A DNA stretch of 43,184 bases from Siccirubricoccus soli (GCF_024178315.1 NZ_JAMZIK010000118.1:1-43184), one strand, 5' to 3'. Positions 1-7,894 are shown, counted from the first letter of the stretch. Program-made: numbers and translations. Notes: generated by a model from the sequence alone, not told the origin.

Positions 1-284
1 ATCGCCTCTGCTGCGCCTTCCGCCGCGCCATCCGCCACATGGGCAGCCTGCGCGCCATCATGCTGGCCAAGCGGCTGCGGCTGTTCAGCGCGCTCCCGGC
101 GCCCGGCCAGCTCCTGCCGGATGAGGATTTGTCCGAAATCTACACCCCCATCCTCCAGCGCTTCGCGGCAGCCATGCTCCACCGCCTTTGGCACCCGCCC
201 CGCGCCATCTGGCGCCTGCTGCACGACATGCACCGCTTCGCCGCCGGCCGCGCCCGCCTGGCGCGCTGGATGGAGCCGGCGTGA
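1..284 (+). CDS. C-terminal end of an unidentified protein (partial)
   Basis: The frame is open from the left edge (first complete codon at position 3) and stops with TGA at 282-284, so about 93 C-terminal residues are visible. An ATG at 39 is probably internal, because the frame continues upstream without a stop and has the same composition. The tail is rich in Arg, Leu, His and Trp, with amphipathic helical stretches such as RFAAAMLHRLWHPPRAIWRL, and ends RARLARWMEPA. I do not recognise the family. A family-B hairpin follows 17 nt after the stop, and the next gene is convergent, which supports this being a true gene end. Confidence 0.6.
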   Translation, partial: RLCCAFRRAIRHMGSLRAIMLAKRLRLFSALPAPGQLLPDEDLSEIYTPILQRFAAAMLHRLWHPPRAIWRLLHDMHRFAAGRARLARWMEPA

Positions 285-301
285 TGCCCAGCTCAAGGGT
301 T

Positions 302-323
302 CCAAGGGCCCCTCGGCCCTTGG
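302..323 (+). terminator. Gene-end hairpin, family B copy 1
   Basis: A perfect 9-bp stem, CCAAGGGCC (302-310) and GGCCCTTGG (315-323), closes a CCTC loop and is followed by CGGGGAGGG. It lies 17 nt after the stop at 284. Related hairpins follow other stop codons at 7895 and 25653, with stem bases changed on both sides. It probably acts as a transcription terminator, although no T-tract follows. Confidence 0.5.
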
Positions 324-363
324 CGGGGAGGGCAGAGCGGCAGCGCCCCTCTGCTGCCGGGGG

Positions 364-409
364 CCTGGCGCATGTCCGGTGCACATGCGTCCACCGGACA
401 TGCGCCAGG
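364..409. repeat. Perfect 18-bp inverted repeat between convergent genes
   Basis: The left arm CCTGGCGCATGTCCGGTG (364-381) is exactly complementary to the right arm at 392-409, with a 10-nt spacer. It lies between the convergent gene ends at 284 and 491. The simplest reading is a bidirectional terminator. The inner half (CATGTCCGGTG and its complement) could also serve as a symmetrical protein-binding site. No T-tract follows on either strand. Nothing else was recognised between 324 and 490. Confidence 0.6.
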
Positions 410-490
410 TCGTTGCTTGCGGATCAGATTCACGCCTGCGGGCGATGCCGCCCTACGGCGATCTGCTCCGGGGGCCGCGCCCCCGTTACC

Positions 491-1465
491 TCAATGCAGC
501 CTGGGCGCCTTCAGGAAGCTCCTGCGGTCCACCGAGGCCAGCACGATTTCCCGCGCCACCCCCTGCCGGCTGATGCTCAGCCGCACCTTGGCCCCCGCAT
601 GGCCGGAGGCCCAGACCGCCCGCCACAGCCCCGTCAGCTCCGTCACCTTGGTGTCTCCCACGGCCGTCACCCGGTCGCCCTCGTGCAGCCCGGCCTTCTG
701 CGCCGGCCCGCCGCGCGCCATGGAGGACACCACCACCCCTTCCTCATCCTCGGCCGCGTACAGCCCCAGCCAGGGCCTGGCCGGCTTGTTCGGCCGGCCG
801 AAGCTCAGCAGATCCTCCAGCACCGGCGGCAGCAGGCTCGCCGGCACCACCATGTTGAGATCGACGCGCCGCCCCTTGCCGTCCTGCTGCTGCATGACAA
901 GGGAGCCGATGCCCATCAGCCTGCCATCGCCGCCGATCAGCCCCGCCCCGCCCCAGGAGGGATGCGCCGGCGCGGTGAACAGCGCCTCCTCCAGCATGTA
1001 TTCCCAGTATCCGGCGAATTCCTGCCGCGCCGCGACGGTGCAGCGCAGCGCATGCTTCCGCCCGCCGGCCGAGGCCAGCACGCAGACATCGCCCGGCTTC
1101 GGCGCCTCGCCGCTTTCCAGCGGCAGCGCCGGCAGGTCCAGCTTGCCGAGGGCCTGGATCAGCCCGAACCCGGTCTCGAAATCATAGGCCAGGGCGTGGC
1201 CCGGGATGGCGCGGCCGTCATGCGTCGTCAGCCAGATGGTTTCGGCCTCCGTCACCAGATAGCCGATGGTGGCGATCAGCCCGTCCGGCCGGATCACCAC
1301 GCCGCTGCCGCCGCGCTCGGTGCCGAGGCTCTGGGCGGTGAAGGCATCCGCCGGCACCAGCGCCTTCACCCCGACGATCGAGCGCAGCGCCAGGTCGAGG
1401 TCGAAATCATGCTCCGTGGGATCGGGCTGGAGCTCCGGCGGAATTTCCCATTCGCTGCTGGCCAT
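491..1465 (-). CDS. HtrA/DegP-like trypsin-fold protein with PDZ domain, predicted catalytically inactive
   Basis: This 324-residue protein has the layout of an S1C (HtrA/DegP) protease: a trypsin-like domain at about 25-215 and one PDZ domain at about 225-315 (RPWLGLYAAEDEEGVVVSSM, then PAQKAGLHEGDRVTAV). None of the catalytic triad is kept. The segment matching TNNHVV reads TIGYLV (Tyr69 for His), the one matching DPKTDLAVL reads DFETGFGLI (Gly99 for Asp), and GNSGGPL is replaced by PSWGGAGL (Trp171 for Ser). No signal peptide is visible at the N-terminus (MASSEWEIPPELQPDPTEHD), so it is probably cytoplasmic, unlike DegP. I infer a scaffold or peptide-binding pseudoprotease. The gene looks intact, with no frameshift. 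It is convergent with the partial gene at the left edge and divergent from the acetyltransferase at 1560. Confidence 0.8.
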   Translation of the reverse strand: MASSEWEIPPELQPDPTEHDFDLDLALRSIVGVKALVPADAFTAQSLGTERGGSGVVIRPDGLIATIGYLVTEAETIWLTTHDGRAIPGHALAYDFETGFGLIQALGKLDLPALPLESGEAPKPGDVCVLASAGGRKHALRCTVAARQEFAGYWEYMLEEALFTAPAHPSWGGAGLIGGDGRLMGIGSLVMQQQDGKGRRVDLNMVVPASLLPPVLEDLLSFGRPNKPARPWLGLYAAEDEEGVVVSSMARGGPAQKAGLHEGDRVTAVGDTKVTELTGLWRAVWASGHAGAKVRLSISRQGVAREIVLASVDRRSFLKAPRLH

Positions 1466-1559
1466 GCCGTGTCGTCCGCTCCGCCGCGTCTTGGGGTTCG
1501 GGCATTATATCGGGCCGATGGGCGCGGACGCCAATGCGGCGGGCGGATAAGGGCGGGCG

Positions 1560-2189
1560 ATGGCGGAAAAGCTGGTGATTCTCGGTGCCGGCGGGCATGG
1601 CCGGGCGATTCGGGAGCTGCTGCGGGAGCTGCCGGGCTTCGCGCCGGTGGGGTTCGTCGATGCCCGGCCGCCGGGGCCGGAGATGCTCGGCCTGAAGGTG
1701 CTGGGCGACGAGGCGGCGCTGCCCGGGCTGCTGGCGGCCGGGGTGCGGACGGCGGTGGTGGCGCTGGGGGATGCCGCGGCGCGGGCCGCCGCCGCTGCCC
1801 GGCTGCAGGCCATGGGCTTCGCCCTGCCGGCGCTGCTGCACCCTTCCGCCATCCGGGCCGCCAGCGCGGCGGTGGAGGAGGGGGTGGTGGTGCTGCCGCG
1901 GGCGGTGCTGGGCGCCGCGGTGCGGGTCGGGCGGCTGGCCATCGTGAATACCGGCGCGATCCTGGAGCACGACGTGGCGGTCGGCCCGCTCGCCCATATC
2001 GGGCCCGGCGCGGTGCTGCCGGGCGGGGTGCGGGTGGGGGAGGGGGCGCTGGTCGGCGCCGGGGCGTGCTGCCGCCCCTATGTGACGATCGGCGCCCGGG
2101 CGGTGATCGGCGTCGGCGCCGCGGTGGTGGCGGATGTGCCGGAGGGGGCGGCGATGGGCGGCGTGCCGGCCCGTCCCCTGCCAAGCTGA
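1560..2189 (+). CDS. NeuD/PglD-family sugar O- or N-acyltransferase
   Basis: This 209-residue protein has the two-part layout of the NeuD/PglD/PerB acetyltransferases. A Rossmann-like N-terminal domain begins LVILGAGGHGRAI and binds the nucleotide-sugar or substrate. A left-handed beta-helix of hexapeptide repeats (about 95-205) binds acetyl-CoA. His137 in the ILEHDV segment aligns with the catalytic base of PglD-type enzymes. The end, GGVPARPLPS, is a typical coenzyme-A-side C-terminus. Family members acetylate sialic acids or UDP-amino sugars for glycan or capsule assembly. No other glycan-pathway gene is adjacent, so the substrate is unknown. The gene is divergent from the pseudoprotease, about 94 bp away. 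Confidence 0.85.
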   Translation: MAEKLVILGAGGHGRAIRELLRELPGFAPVGFVDARPPGPEMLGLKVLGDEAALPGLLAAGVRTAVVALGDAAARAAAAARLQAMGFALPALLHPSAIRAASAAVEEGVVVLPRAVLGAAVRVGRLAIVNTGAILEHDVAVGPLAHIGPGAVLPGGVRVGEGALVGAGACCRPYVTIGARAVIGVGAAVVADVPEGAAMGGVPARPLPS

Positions 2190-2448
2190 GGGCCTCTCGC
2201 TCGGGCCGTTGCGCCCTGGCGGCGCCGTCCCGCGCCCGGCCCGGCGCGATGCCCGCCAGGGCCCGCCGGAAGGGGAGGTGGCTGGTCTTTCCTGGGATTG
2301 GTGCCGGAATTGTCTCGATTTCGGGCGCGATGTCAGGGAAACATCACAATTCTGTCCGATTGATTGGCCCGACAGCGAGACGGAACCGGCCTAGGAACGA
2401 ACCGGCGGGCGCCGGCCAGGTGCCCGCAAGCCTGTTCGGAGAAGTGCC
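2190..2448. other. Intergenic region with a possible hairpin and a lower-GC promoter zone
   Basis: An imperfectly spaced inverted repeat, GCCCTGGCGG (2213-2222) and CCGCCAGGGC (2253-2262), follows the acetyltransferase and may help terminate it. The stretch at about 2285-2380 is noticeably less GC-rich than its surroundings and probably holds the promoter of the phosphodiesterase gene. I could not fix a convincing -35/-10 pair. A Shine-Dalgarno GGAGAAG lies at 2438-2444. Confidence 0.4.
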
Positions 2449-3471
2449 GTGCTGCTGAATCTGCTTCGATACGCTGCGCCGGGCCTGGTGGCCCTGATCG
2501 CCGGGGCGGCCACCGCCGCCCCACTCACCCCCAACACGCTGAGCGGCCAGCCGCCCCTGGTGATCAACCACCGCGGCGCCAGCGGCTACCTGCCGGAGGA
2601 GTCCATCCAGGCCTACCAGCTTGCCGTGCAGCAGCGGGTCGATTTCCTGGAAGGCGATGTCTACGTCACCAAGGACGGCGTCGCGGTCATGCTGCATGAC
2701 GGCACGCTGAACGCCACCACCAATGTCGTCGCCTATGCCGCGACGCATCCCGAGATCGCCGCGCTGCGCTCCGCCAACGGCAGCTACGACGTCACCAAAT
2801 TCACCTATGCCCAGCTGCAGGAGCTGACGGTCACCTACCGCAACGCCACCGGCTACGGCACCTACCGCGACGGCTACTACAACCCCGGCACCCACTACCA
2901 GATCGCCGCCCTGGCCCAGGTGGCGGACATGGCCTACCAGGCCTTCCTCGACACCGGGAAGAAGATGGGCATCTACCCGGAAGCCAAGCAGGGCGGCCTG
3001 CCGGTGGTGGACGCCATCCTCGCCGTGCTGAGCGACCCGAAATACAATGGCTACTTCGCCGCCGGGAACGGCACCGCCTTCCTGCAGTCCTTCGACCAAG
3101 GCCAGGTCGCCTACATGAACGGGAAGACGGACATCCCGGTGACGATGCTGGGCGTCTGCCCCGGCACCGCCGCGGCGGCGGCGCAGATCGCCACCTATGC
3201 CGACGGCATCGGCCCCTCCACCGGCCAGACCACCGCCGCCTGCGTCACCCGGGCGCACAACGCCGGGCTCTTTGTCCACCCCTACACTTTCCTGAACAAC
3301 CCGACGCAGTACGAGACCTACTACAAGATGGGCGTCGACGGCGTGTTCACCAATTTCGGCCCGGTGGCGCAGGAGGTGCGCGACGCGCTCTTCCCGGTGC
3401 CGGAGCCGATGAGCCTCAGCCTGCTGGGCCTCGGCCTGGCCGGGCTGGTGGGCCTGCGCCGCCGCCGCTGA
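2449..3471 (+). CDS. Exported glycerophosphodiester phosphodiesterase with PEP-CTERM sorting signal
   Basis: This 340-residue GDPD-family enzyme should hydrolyse glycerophosphodiesters to glycerol-3-phosphate and an alcohol. The start is GTG at 2449, with GGAGAAG 4 nt upstream. A signal peptide of about 24 residues ends near AATAAP. The active-site signature is present: His41-Arg42 (NHRGASGYLPEES), Glu50, Glu68 and Asp70 (LEGDVYVTKDG) and His83 (MLHD). The C-terminus VPEPMSLSLLGLGLAGLVGL followed by RRRR is a classic PEP-CTERM tripartite signal: a VPEP motif, a hydrophobic helix and an Arg cluster. Such tails are recognised by exosortase, whose gene is not in this window. This indicates secretion and envelope or extracellular sorting. 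The gene appears monocistronic, with a hairpin just downstream. Confidence 0.9.
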   Translation: MLLNLLRYAAPGLVALIAGAATAAPLTPNTLSGQPPLVINHRGASGYLPEESIQAYQLAVQQRVDFLEGDVYVTKDGVAVMLHDGTLNATTNVVAYAATHPEIAALRSANGSYDVTKFTYAQLQELTVTYRNATGYGTYRDGYYNPGTHYQIAALAQVADMAYQAFLDTGKKMGIYPEAKQGGLPVVDAILAVLSDPKYNGYFAAGNGTAFLQSFDQGQVAYMNGKTDIPVTMLGVCPGTAAAAAQIATYADGIGPSTGQTTAACVTRAHNAGLFVHPYTFLNNPTQYETYYKMGVDGVFTNFGPVAQEVRDALFPVPEPMSLSLLGLGLAGLVGLRRRR

Positions 3472-3487
3472 GCCGGCGGGCCGGGGC

Positions 3488-3518
3488 GGCAGCCCCGTCC
3501 CGGCCCTTCGGGGCTGCC
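3488..3518 (+). terminator. Terminator hairpin after the phosphodiesterase gene
   Basis: The 9-bp arms GGCAGCCCC (3488-3496) and GGGGCTGCC (3510-3518) enclose a 13-nt loop and are followed by CTTTCCC. The hairpin starts 16 nt after the stop codon. It fits a rho-independent terminator with a weak pyrimidine tract. Positions 3519-3630 hold nothing else that I recognise. Confidence 0.55.
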
Positions 3519-3636
3519 CTTTCCCTGGGCAGATGCCTGCCGAAGCGGCCGGCGCCCGCCCGGAAGCCGGCCGCCGGCGCGGACCGAAGCTGGCACGCTA
3601 CCTGCTAGCCCTCCGACGAGCGTCCCGTCGGGAGAG

Positions 3637-4635
3637 TTGAAGCTGTCCGTCGCCACCCTCCAGCGTCCCCGCGGCGCCGTCGAGTTCATCGGCGCCAGCA
3701 AGCGCTTCGGCGCCGCCACCGCCCTTGAGGCCCTCGACCTGCGGATCGCCGCCGGCACCTATTGCTGCCTGCTCGGCCCCTCCGGCTGCGGCAAGACCAC
3801 GACGCTGCGCCTGCTGGCCGGGCACGAGACGCCGAGCAGCGGCGACATATTGCTGGACAACCAGGACATCACCCGCGCGCCGCCGGCGCAGCGCGGGACG
3901 GCGATGATGTTCCAGTCCTACGCGCTGTTCCCGCACCTCTCCTGCCTCGACAACGTCGCCTTCTCGCTGCGCATGAAGGGGATGCCGAAGGCGGAGCGGC
4001 ACGGGCGCGCCATGGAGATGCTGCGGCTGGTGGAGATGGCGCCCTATGCGGAGCGGCTGCCGGCACAGCTTTCCGGCGGGCAGCAGCAGCGCGTGGCGCT
4101 GGCCCGCGCGCTGGTGACCAACCCGGCGGCGCTGCTGCTGGATGAGCCGCTCTCGGCGCTCGACCCCTTCCTGCGCGGCCGCGTCAGGGCGGAGCTGAAG
4201 CGGTTCCAGCGCGAGCTCGGCATCACCTTCGTGCATGTCACCCACAGCCAGGATGAGGCGATGGCGCTGGCCGACCTGGTGGTGCTGATGAGGGCTGGCC
4301 GCATCGAGCAGATGGGCACGCCCTTCGAGGTGTTCGACAGCCCGCGCACCGCCTTCGTCGCGCGCTTCATCGGCGGCCACAACGTCTTCCCGCTGGAGGG
4401 CGGCAGCATCGCGGTGCGCACGGATCGCACCCGCATCCTGCCGCTGGGCCAGGGCTACCCGGCCACGGTGCGCGGCGTGGAATACATGGGCACGGGCTTC
4501 GCCGTGACGCTCGCCGATGCGGCGGGGGAGGAGTTCACCGTGCTGCGCGAGACGGAAGAGGGCCTGGCCGCCGGCGAGACGGTGGGGCTGAGCTGGGATG
4601 CGCGCGACATGCGGCCGCTGGCCGCCGACGCGTAA
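3637..4635 (+). CDS. ABC transporter ATP-binding protein, spermidine/putrescine (PotA) type
   Basis: This protein of about 332 residues powers the importer encoded by the next three genes. It has Walker A (GPSGCGKTT), the Q-loop (MMFQSYALFPHL), the ABC signature (LSGGQQQR), Walker B (ALLLDEPLSALD) and the switch histidine (VHVTHSQDEA). A C-terminal TOBE-like regulatory domain spans about 235-330. Its length matches PotA/FbpC-type ATPases. The start is unusual: no ATG or GTG fits. TTG at 3637 directly abuts the Shine-Dalgarno GGAGAG (3631-3636). CTG at 3643 would have a normal 6-nt spacing but would be a rare start codon. It is first in an operon with the binding protein 18 nt downstream. Confidence 0.9.
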   Translation: MKLSVATLQRPRGAVEFIGASKRFGAATALEALDLRIAAGTYCCLLGPSGCGKTTTLRLLAGHETPSSGDILLDNQDITRAPPAQRGTAMMFQSYALFPHLSCLDNVAFSLRMKGMPKAERHGRAMEMLRLVEMAPYAERLPAQLSGGQQQRVALARALVTNPAALLLDEPLSALDPFLRGRVRAELKRFQRELGITFVHVTHSQDEAMALADLVVLMRAGRIEQMGTPFEVFDSPRTAFVARFIGGHNVFPLEGGSIAVRTDRTRILPLGQGYPATVRGVEYMGTGFAVTLADAAGEEFTVLRETEEGLAAGETVGLSWDARDMRPLAADA

Positions 4636-4653
4636 CGCAAGGGGAGACGAGGA

Positions 4654-5901
4654 ATGGACGAGACCGCAAAGATCGGCCGCCGCGGCTTGCTGGCCGGCAC
4701 CGCCCTGGCGCTGGCGGCGCCCGCGGTGCAGGCGCAGGGCGCCGTCACCCTGCGCTACGTCGGCACCGCGGTGAACCAGCACCAGGGCATCAGGGAGAAG
4801 GTGCGGCAGGATCTCGGCATCACGCTGGACTACATCCCCGTCACCTCGGACGATGTGGTGCGGCGGGCGGTGACGCAGCCGAACAGCTTCGACATCCTGG
4901 ATTCCGAGTACTGGATGCTGAAGAAGATCGTCCCCTCGGGGAATCTCGTCGGCATGGATGCCAACGGCATCGCCAAGGTGGGCGAGATCACCCCGGTCTT
5001 CACCAAGGGCGAGATCGGCGGCCGGAAGATCGGCCTGCAGGGCACCGCGCCGAGCAAGGTGATGTACCTGCCGCAACAGAATGCCCGGACCTTCGCCAAT
5101 GAGCCGACGCGCTGGCTGACCCTGATCCCGACCACCTACAATGCCGATACGCTCGGCATCCGGCCGGACCGGATCGGCCGGCCGATCGAGAGCTGGGCGG
5201 AGCTGCTGAACCCGGAGTTCAAGGGCAAGGCCAGCATCCTCAACATCCCCTCCATCGGCATCATGGACGCCGCGATGGTGGTGGAGGCGCTGGGCCAGCA
5301 CAAATACGCCGACAAGGGCAACATGACCCGGGCGGAGATCGACCTGACCATGCGCGTGCTGACGGAAGCCAAGCGCGCTGGGCAGTTCCGCGCCTTCTGG
5401 AAGGACTTCAACGAGAGCGTGAACCTGATGGCCTCGGGCGAGACCGTCATCCAGTCCATGTGGTCGCCGGCGGTGACGGCCGTGCGCAGCAAGGGCGTGC
5501 CCTGCGTCTATCAGCCGCTGAAGGAGGGCTACCGCGCCTGGGCCGCGGGCTTCGGCCTGCCGAAGACGCTGACCGGGCGCAAGCTGGACGCGGCCTATGA
5601 GTTCATCAACTGGTTCCTCTCCGGCTGGGCGGGCGCCTTCCTGAACCGCCAGGGCTACTACTCCGCCGTGCTCTCCACCGCCCAGGCCAACATGCAGGCC
5701 TATGAGTGGGATTACTGGATGCTGGGCAAGCCGGCGGCGCAGGACATCAAGGCGCCGGACGGCACGGTGATGGAGAAGGCCGGCGCGGTGCGCGACGGCG
5801 GCAGCTACGAGGCGCGCATGGGCGCCGTCGCCTGCTGGAACGCGGTGATGGACGAGAACGACTACATGGTCAGGAAATGGAACGAGTTCATCGCCGCCTA
5901 G
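4654..5901 (+). CDS. ABC transporter substrate-binding protein, PotD-like (family 1), Tat-exported
   Basis: This 415-residue periplasmic binding protein belongs to the importer of this operon. The N-terminus has a twin-arginine signal, GRRGLLAGTALALAAPAVQA, with cleavage probably after VQA. Export through the Tat pathway is therefore likely. The mature part has the two-lobe organisation of extracellular solute-binding protein family 1, including a segment typical of PotD relatives (SWAELLNPEFKGKASILN). The operon partners are of the spermidine/putrescine/2-aminoethylphosphonate class, but the ligand cannot be read from sequence. AGGGGAGACGAGG lies upstream of ATG 4654. The gene ends at TAG 5899-5901. 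A family-A gene-end element begins 2 nt later and separates it from the permeases. Confidence 0.88.
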   Translation: MDETAKIGRRGLLAGTALALAAPAVQAQGAVTLRYVGTAVNQHQGIREKVRQDLGITLDYIPVTSDDVVRRAVTQPNSFDILDSEYWMLKKIVPSGNLVGMDANGIAKVGEITPVFTKGEIGGRKIGLQGTAPSKVMYLPQQNARTFANEPTRWLTLIPTTYNADTLGIRPDRIGRPIESWAELLNPEFKGKASILNIPSIGIMDAAMVVEALGQHKYADKGNMTRAEIDLTMRVLTEAKRAGQFRAFWKDFNESVNLMASGETVIQSMWSPAVTAVRSKGVPCVYQPLKEGYRAWAAGFGLPKTLTGRKLDAAYEFINWFLSGWAGAFLNRQGYYSAVLSTAQANMQAYEWDYWMLGKPAAQDIKAPDGTVMEKAGAVRDGGSYEARMGAVACWNAVMDENDYMVRKWNEFIAA

Positions 5902-5903
5902 AT

Positions 5904-6000
5904 CCCCACAACGTTGCTGCGCAACGCCGCGGGCCCTGCGGACTGTGCGGAGCAGCGTGTCGCACAGCCCGTCGCGGCGAAGCCGCGGCGGGACAACGGG
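5904..6000 (+). repeat. Gene-end repeat, family A copy 1 (two hairpins)
   Basis: The element starts 2 nt after the stop codon. Hairpin 1 (5904-5933) is bounded by CCCC and GGG and has the stem CGTTGC, loop TGC, GCAACG. Hairpin 2 pairs CGTCGCGGC with GCCGCGGCG around GAA (about 5970-5992). A CTGTGCG/CGCACAG pair lies between them. Here it sits inside an operon, so it may attenuate the permease genes or stabilise the mRNA upstream of it. Confidence 0.75.
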
Positions 6001-6057
6001 TGGCGCAGGTTCTGATGGACGGCTTGCGATGAGCGGTTGTGTGGTGGAGAGGTTGGC

Positions 6058-6993
6058 ATGACGGCGCAGGTGGAGAGCGTGCCCCTGGCGGCGGAGCAGG
6101 CCGCGCCGGCTGCCTCCGCGCCGCGCGTTCCGCGCGCGCCGCTGTGGCAGGCGGCACCGCTCGGGCTGGTGCTGCTGCTGTTCTTCGTGCTGCCGCTGCT
6201 GGCCACTGCGGTGGTCAGCTTCTGGGACTACACCGAGTATTCCCTGGTGCCGGACATCACCCTGCGGAATTACCGGGAGATGTTCGAGGGTTGCGCGGAT
6301 GTCTCCGCCGGCGGCTGTACCACGCTGCGCACCTATCTCTCCACCTTCCGCCTGTGCGCTGAAGTGGCGCTGGTGACGGTGCCGCTCGGCTTCCTCGTCG
6401 CCTATTTCCTGGCTTTCCATGTGCGGGGGGAGGGGGTGCGGATGGCGCTGTTCCTGCTCTGCACCGCGCCCTTCCTCACCTCCAACGTCATCCGCATGGT
6501 TTCCTGGATCCCGCTGCTGGGGCGGGAGGGGGTGGTGAACCAGGCGCTGCTGGCGCTGCGCGTGGTGCAGCAGCCGCAGGACTGGCTGCTGTTTTCCGAG
6601 TTCTCGGTCGTGCTGGCCTTCATCCACCTCTACACGCTTTTCGTCGTGGTGCCGGTGTTCAACAGCCTGATGCGCATCGACCGAAGGCTGATCGAGGCGG
6701 CGCGGGATGCCGGCGCCTCCGCCTGGCAGACGCTCTGGCATGTGGTCATCCCGCTGGCCAAGCCCGGCATCGTCATCGGCGCCATCTTCGTCATCGTGCT
6801 GGTGATGGGGGATTTCGTGACTATCGGCGTCATGGGCGGGCAGCAGATCGCCTCGGTGGGCAAGGTGATCCAGGTGCAGATGTCCTACCTGCAATTCCCC
6901 GCCGCGGCGGCGCAGGCCATGGTGCTGCTGGCGCTGGTGCTGCTGATGATCGCGGTGCTGACGAAGCTGGTCGACATCAGGCGGGAGCTCTAG
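6058..6993 (+). CDS. ABC transporter permease, PotB type
   Basis: This 311-residue inner-membrane permease has about six transmembrane segments, the first at about 30-50 (LGLVLLLFFVLPLLATAVV). The cytoplasmic EAA loop that contacts the ATPase is clear (EAARDAGASAWQTLWHVVIP). ATG 6058 is chosen because GGAGAGG lies at 6046-6052; an in-frame TTG seven codons earlier lacks such a site. The extra periplasmic loop after the first helix (FEGCADVSAGGCTT) contains two cysteines that could form a disulphide. The gene is followed after 3 nt by the second permease. It works with the PotA-like ATPase, the PotD-like binding protein and the next gene. Confidence 0.9.
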   Translation: MTAQVESVPLAAEQAAPAASAPRVPRAPLWQAAPLGLVLLLFFVLPLLATAVVSFWDYTEYSLVPDITLRNYREMFEGCADVSAGGCTTLRTYLSTFRLCAEVALVTVPLGFLVAYFLAFHVRGEGVRMALFLLCTAPFLTSNVIRMVSWIPLLGREGVVNQALLALRVVQQPQDWLLFSEFSVVLAFIHLYTLFVVVPVFNSLMRIDRRLIEAARDAGASAWQTLWHVVIPLAKPGIVIGAIFVIVLVMGDFVTIGVMGGQQIASVGKVIQVQMSYLQFPAAAAQAMVLLALVLLMIAVLTKLVDIRREL

Positions 6994-6996
6994 GGC

Positions 6997-7866
6997 ATGG
7001 AGGATCGCCGGTCCTTCACCTTCTGGCTGCTCGCGGCGCTGTTCTCGCTGTTCCTGCTGTTCCTCTACGGGCCGACGCTGACCATCCTCGTCCTCTCCTT
7101 CCAGGGGCCGGAGGGGGGGCTGACCTTCCCGATGCAGGGCGCCTCCCTGCACTGGTACCGGGTGCTGTGGGAAGGGGTTGGCGTTGTCGATATCTGGTCG
7201 GCCTTCCGCCGCTCCGTCGCGCTCGGCCTGGTGGTGATGGTGCTGACGACGGCCATTGCGCTGGCCGCCGGCTATGCCTTCCGGCGGCGCTTTCCCGGCC
7301 AGGGGGCGCTGTTCCAGCTCAGCATCGCCAGCCTCATCGTGCCCTCCATCGTCGTCTCGCTGGGCATCGCGCTGGAATTCCGGCTGCTGGACGACACGGT
7401 GAAGGCGCTGGGCGAGGCCTACGACATCGCCTGGATCAATGAGGGCTACACCACGGCGATGGGGCTGTTCAGCTCCGGCCTCGGGGCGCATCTCACCTGG
7501 ACGCTGCCCTTCGGCCTGCTGATCATGTTCGCCGTGTTCAACCGCTTCCCCGCGGCGCTGGAGGAGGCGGGGCGCGACCTGGGGGGAAGCCCGTGGCAGG
7601 TCTTCCGCCATGTGGTGCTGCCCCTGATCGGGCCGAGCCTGGTGGGCGTGGCGCTGTTCGGCTTCACGCTAAGCTGGGACGAGATCGCCCGCACCTCCCA
7701 GGCCATCGGCGACCGCAACACCCTGCCCCTGGAATTACAGGGGCTGACGACCACGGTGACGACGCCCGAGATCTACGCGCTCGGCACCCTCACCACCGGC
7801 GTTTCCGTGCTCGTGATCGGCACCGCCTTCGCCGCCATCGCACTCTGGCGCCGAGTGAGGCGCTGA
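6997..7866 (+). CDS. ABC transporter permease, PotC type
   Basis: This 289-residue second permease has about six membrane helices and the EAA motif EEAGRDLGGSPWQVFRHVVLP. It begins 3 nt after the TAG of the first permease and is probably translationally coupled to it. The two should form the heterodimeric channel of the importer. The order ATPase, binding protein, permease, permease is common for spermidine/putrescine-like systems in alphaproteobacteria. It is the last gene of the operon; a strong hairpin region separates it from the convergent binding-protein gene at 7955. Confidence 0.9.
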   Translation: MEDRRSFTFWLLAALFSLFLLFLYGPTLTILVLSFQGPEGGLTFPMQGASLHWYRVLWEGVGVVDIWSAFRRSVALGLVVMVLTTAIALAAGYAFRRRFPGQGALFQLSIASLIVPSIVVSLGIALEFRLLDDTVKALGEAYDIAWINEGYTTAMGLFSSGLGAHLTWTLPFGLLIMFAVFNRFPAALEEAGRDLGGSPWQVFRHVVLPLIGPSLVGVALFGFTLSWDEIARTSQAIGDRNTLPLELQGLTTTVTTPEIYALGTLTTGVSVLVIGTAFAAIALWRRVRR

Positions 7867-7894
7867 TCGCCCGACGGGTCCGAACTCCCGGTTT

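Noticed and set aside
2290-2320. Possible sigma-54 promoter (TGGTGCCGGAATTGT) before the PEP-CTERM gene
   Set aside because: The GG is followed after 10 nt by GT rather than GC and the flanks match poorly. One mismatch in the invariant dinucleotide is enough to doubt it.
188-2458. A plus-strand open frame of about 750 codons across the pseudoprotease and acetyltransferase genes
   Set aside because: It runs antisense to one recognised gene and out of frame with another, and is low in complexity (Gly/Ala/Arg runs).
3598-7611. A 4-kb stop-free frame opposite the ABC importer operon, and a similar 4.9-kb frame opposite the alpha-2-macroglobulin gene (33562-38424)
   Set aside because: Long antisense open frames are expected at this GC content because stop codons are rare. 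The translations are His/Arg/Gln-rich with no domains, while the sense frames encode complete known proteins.
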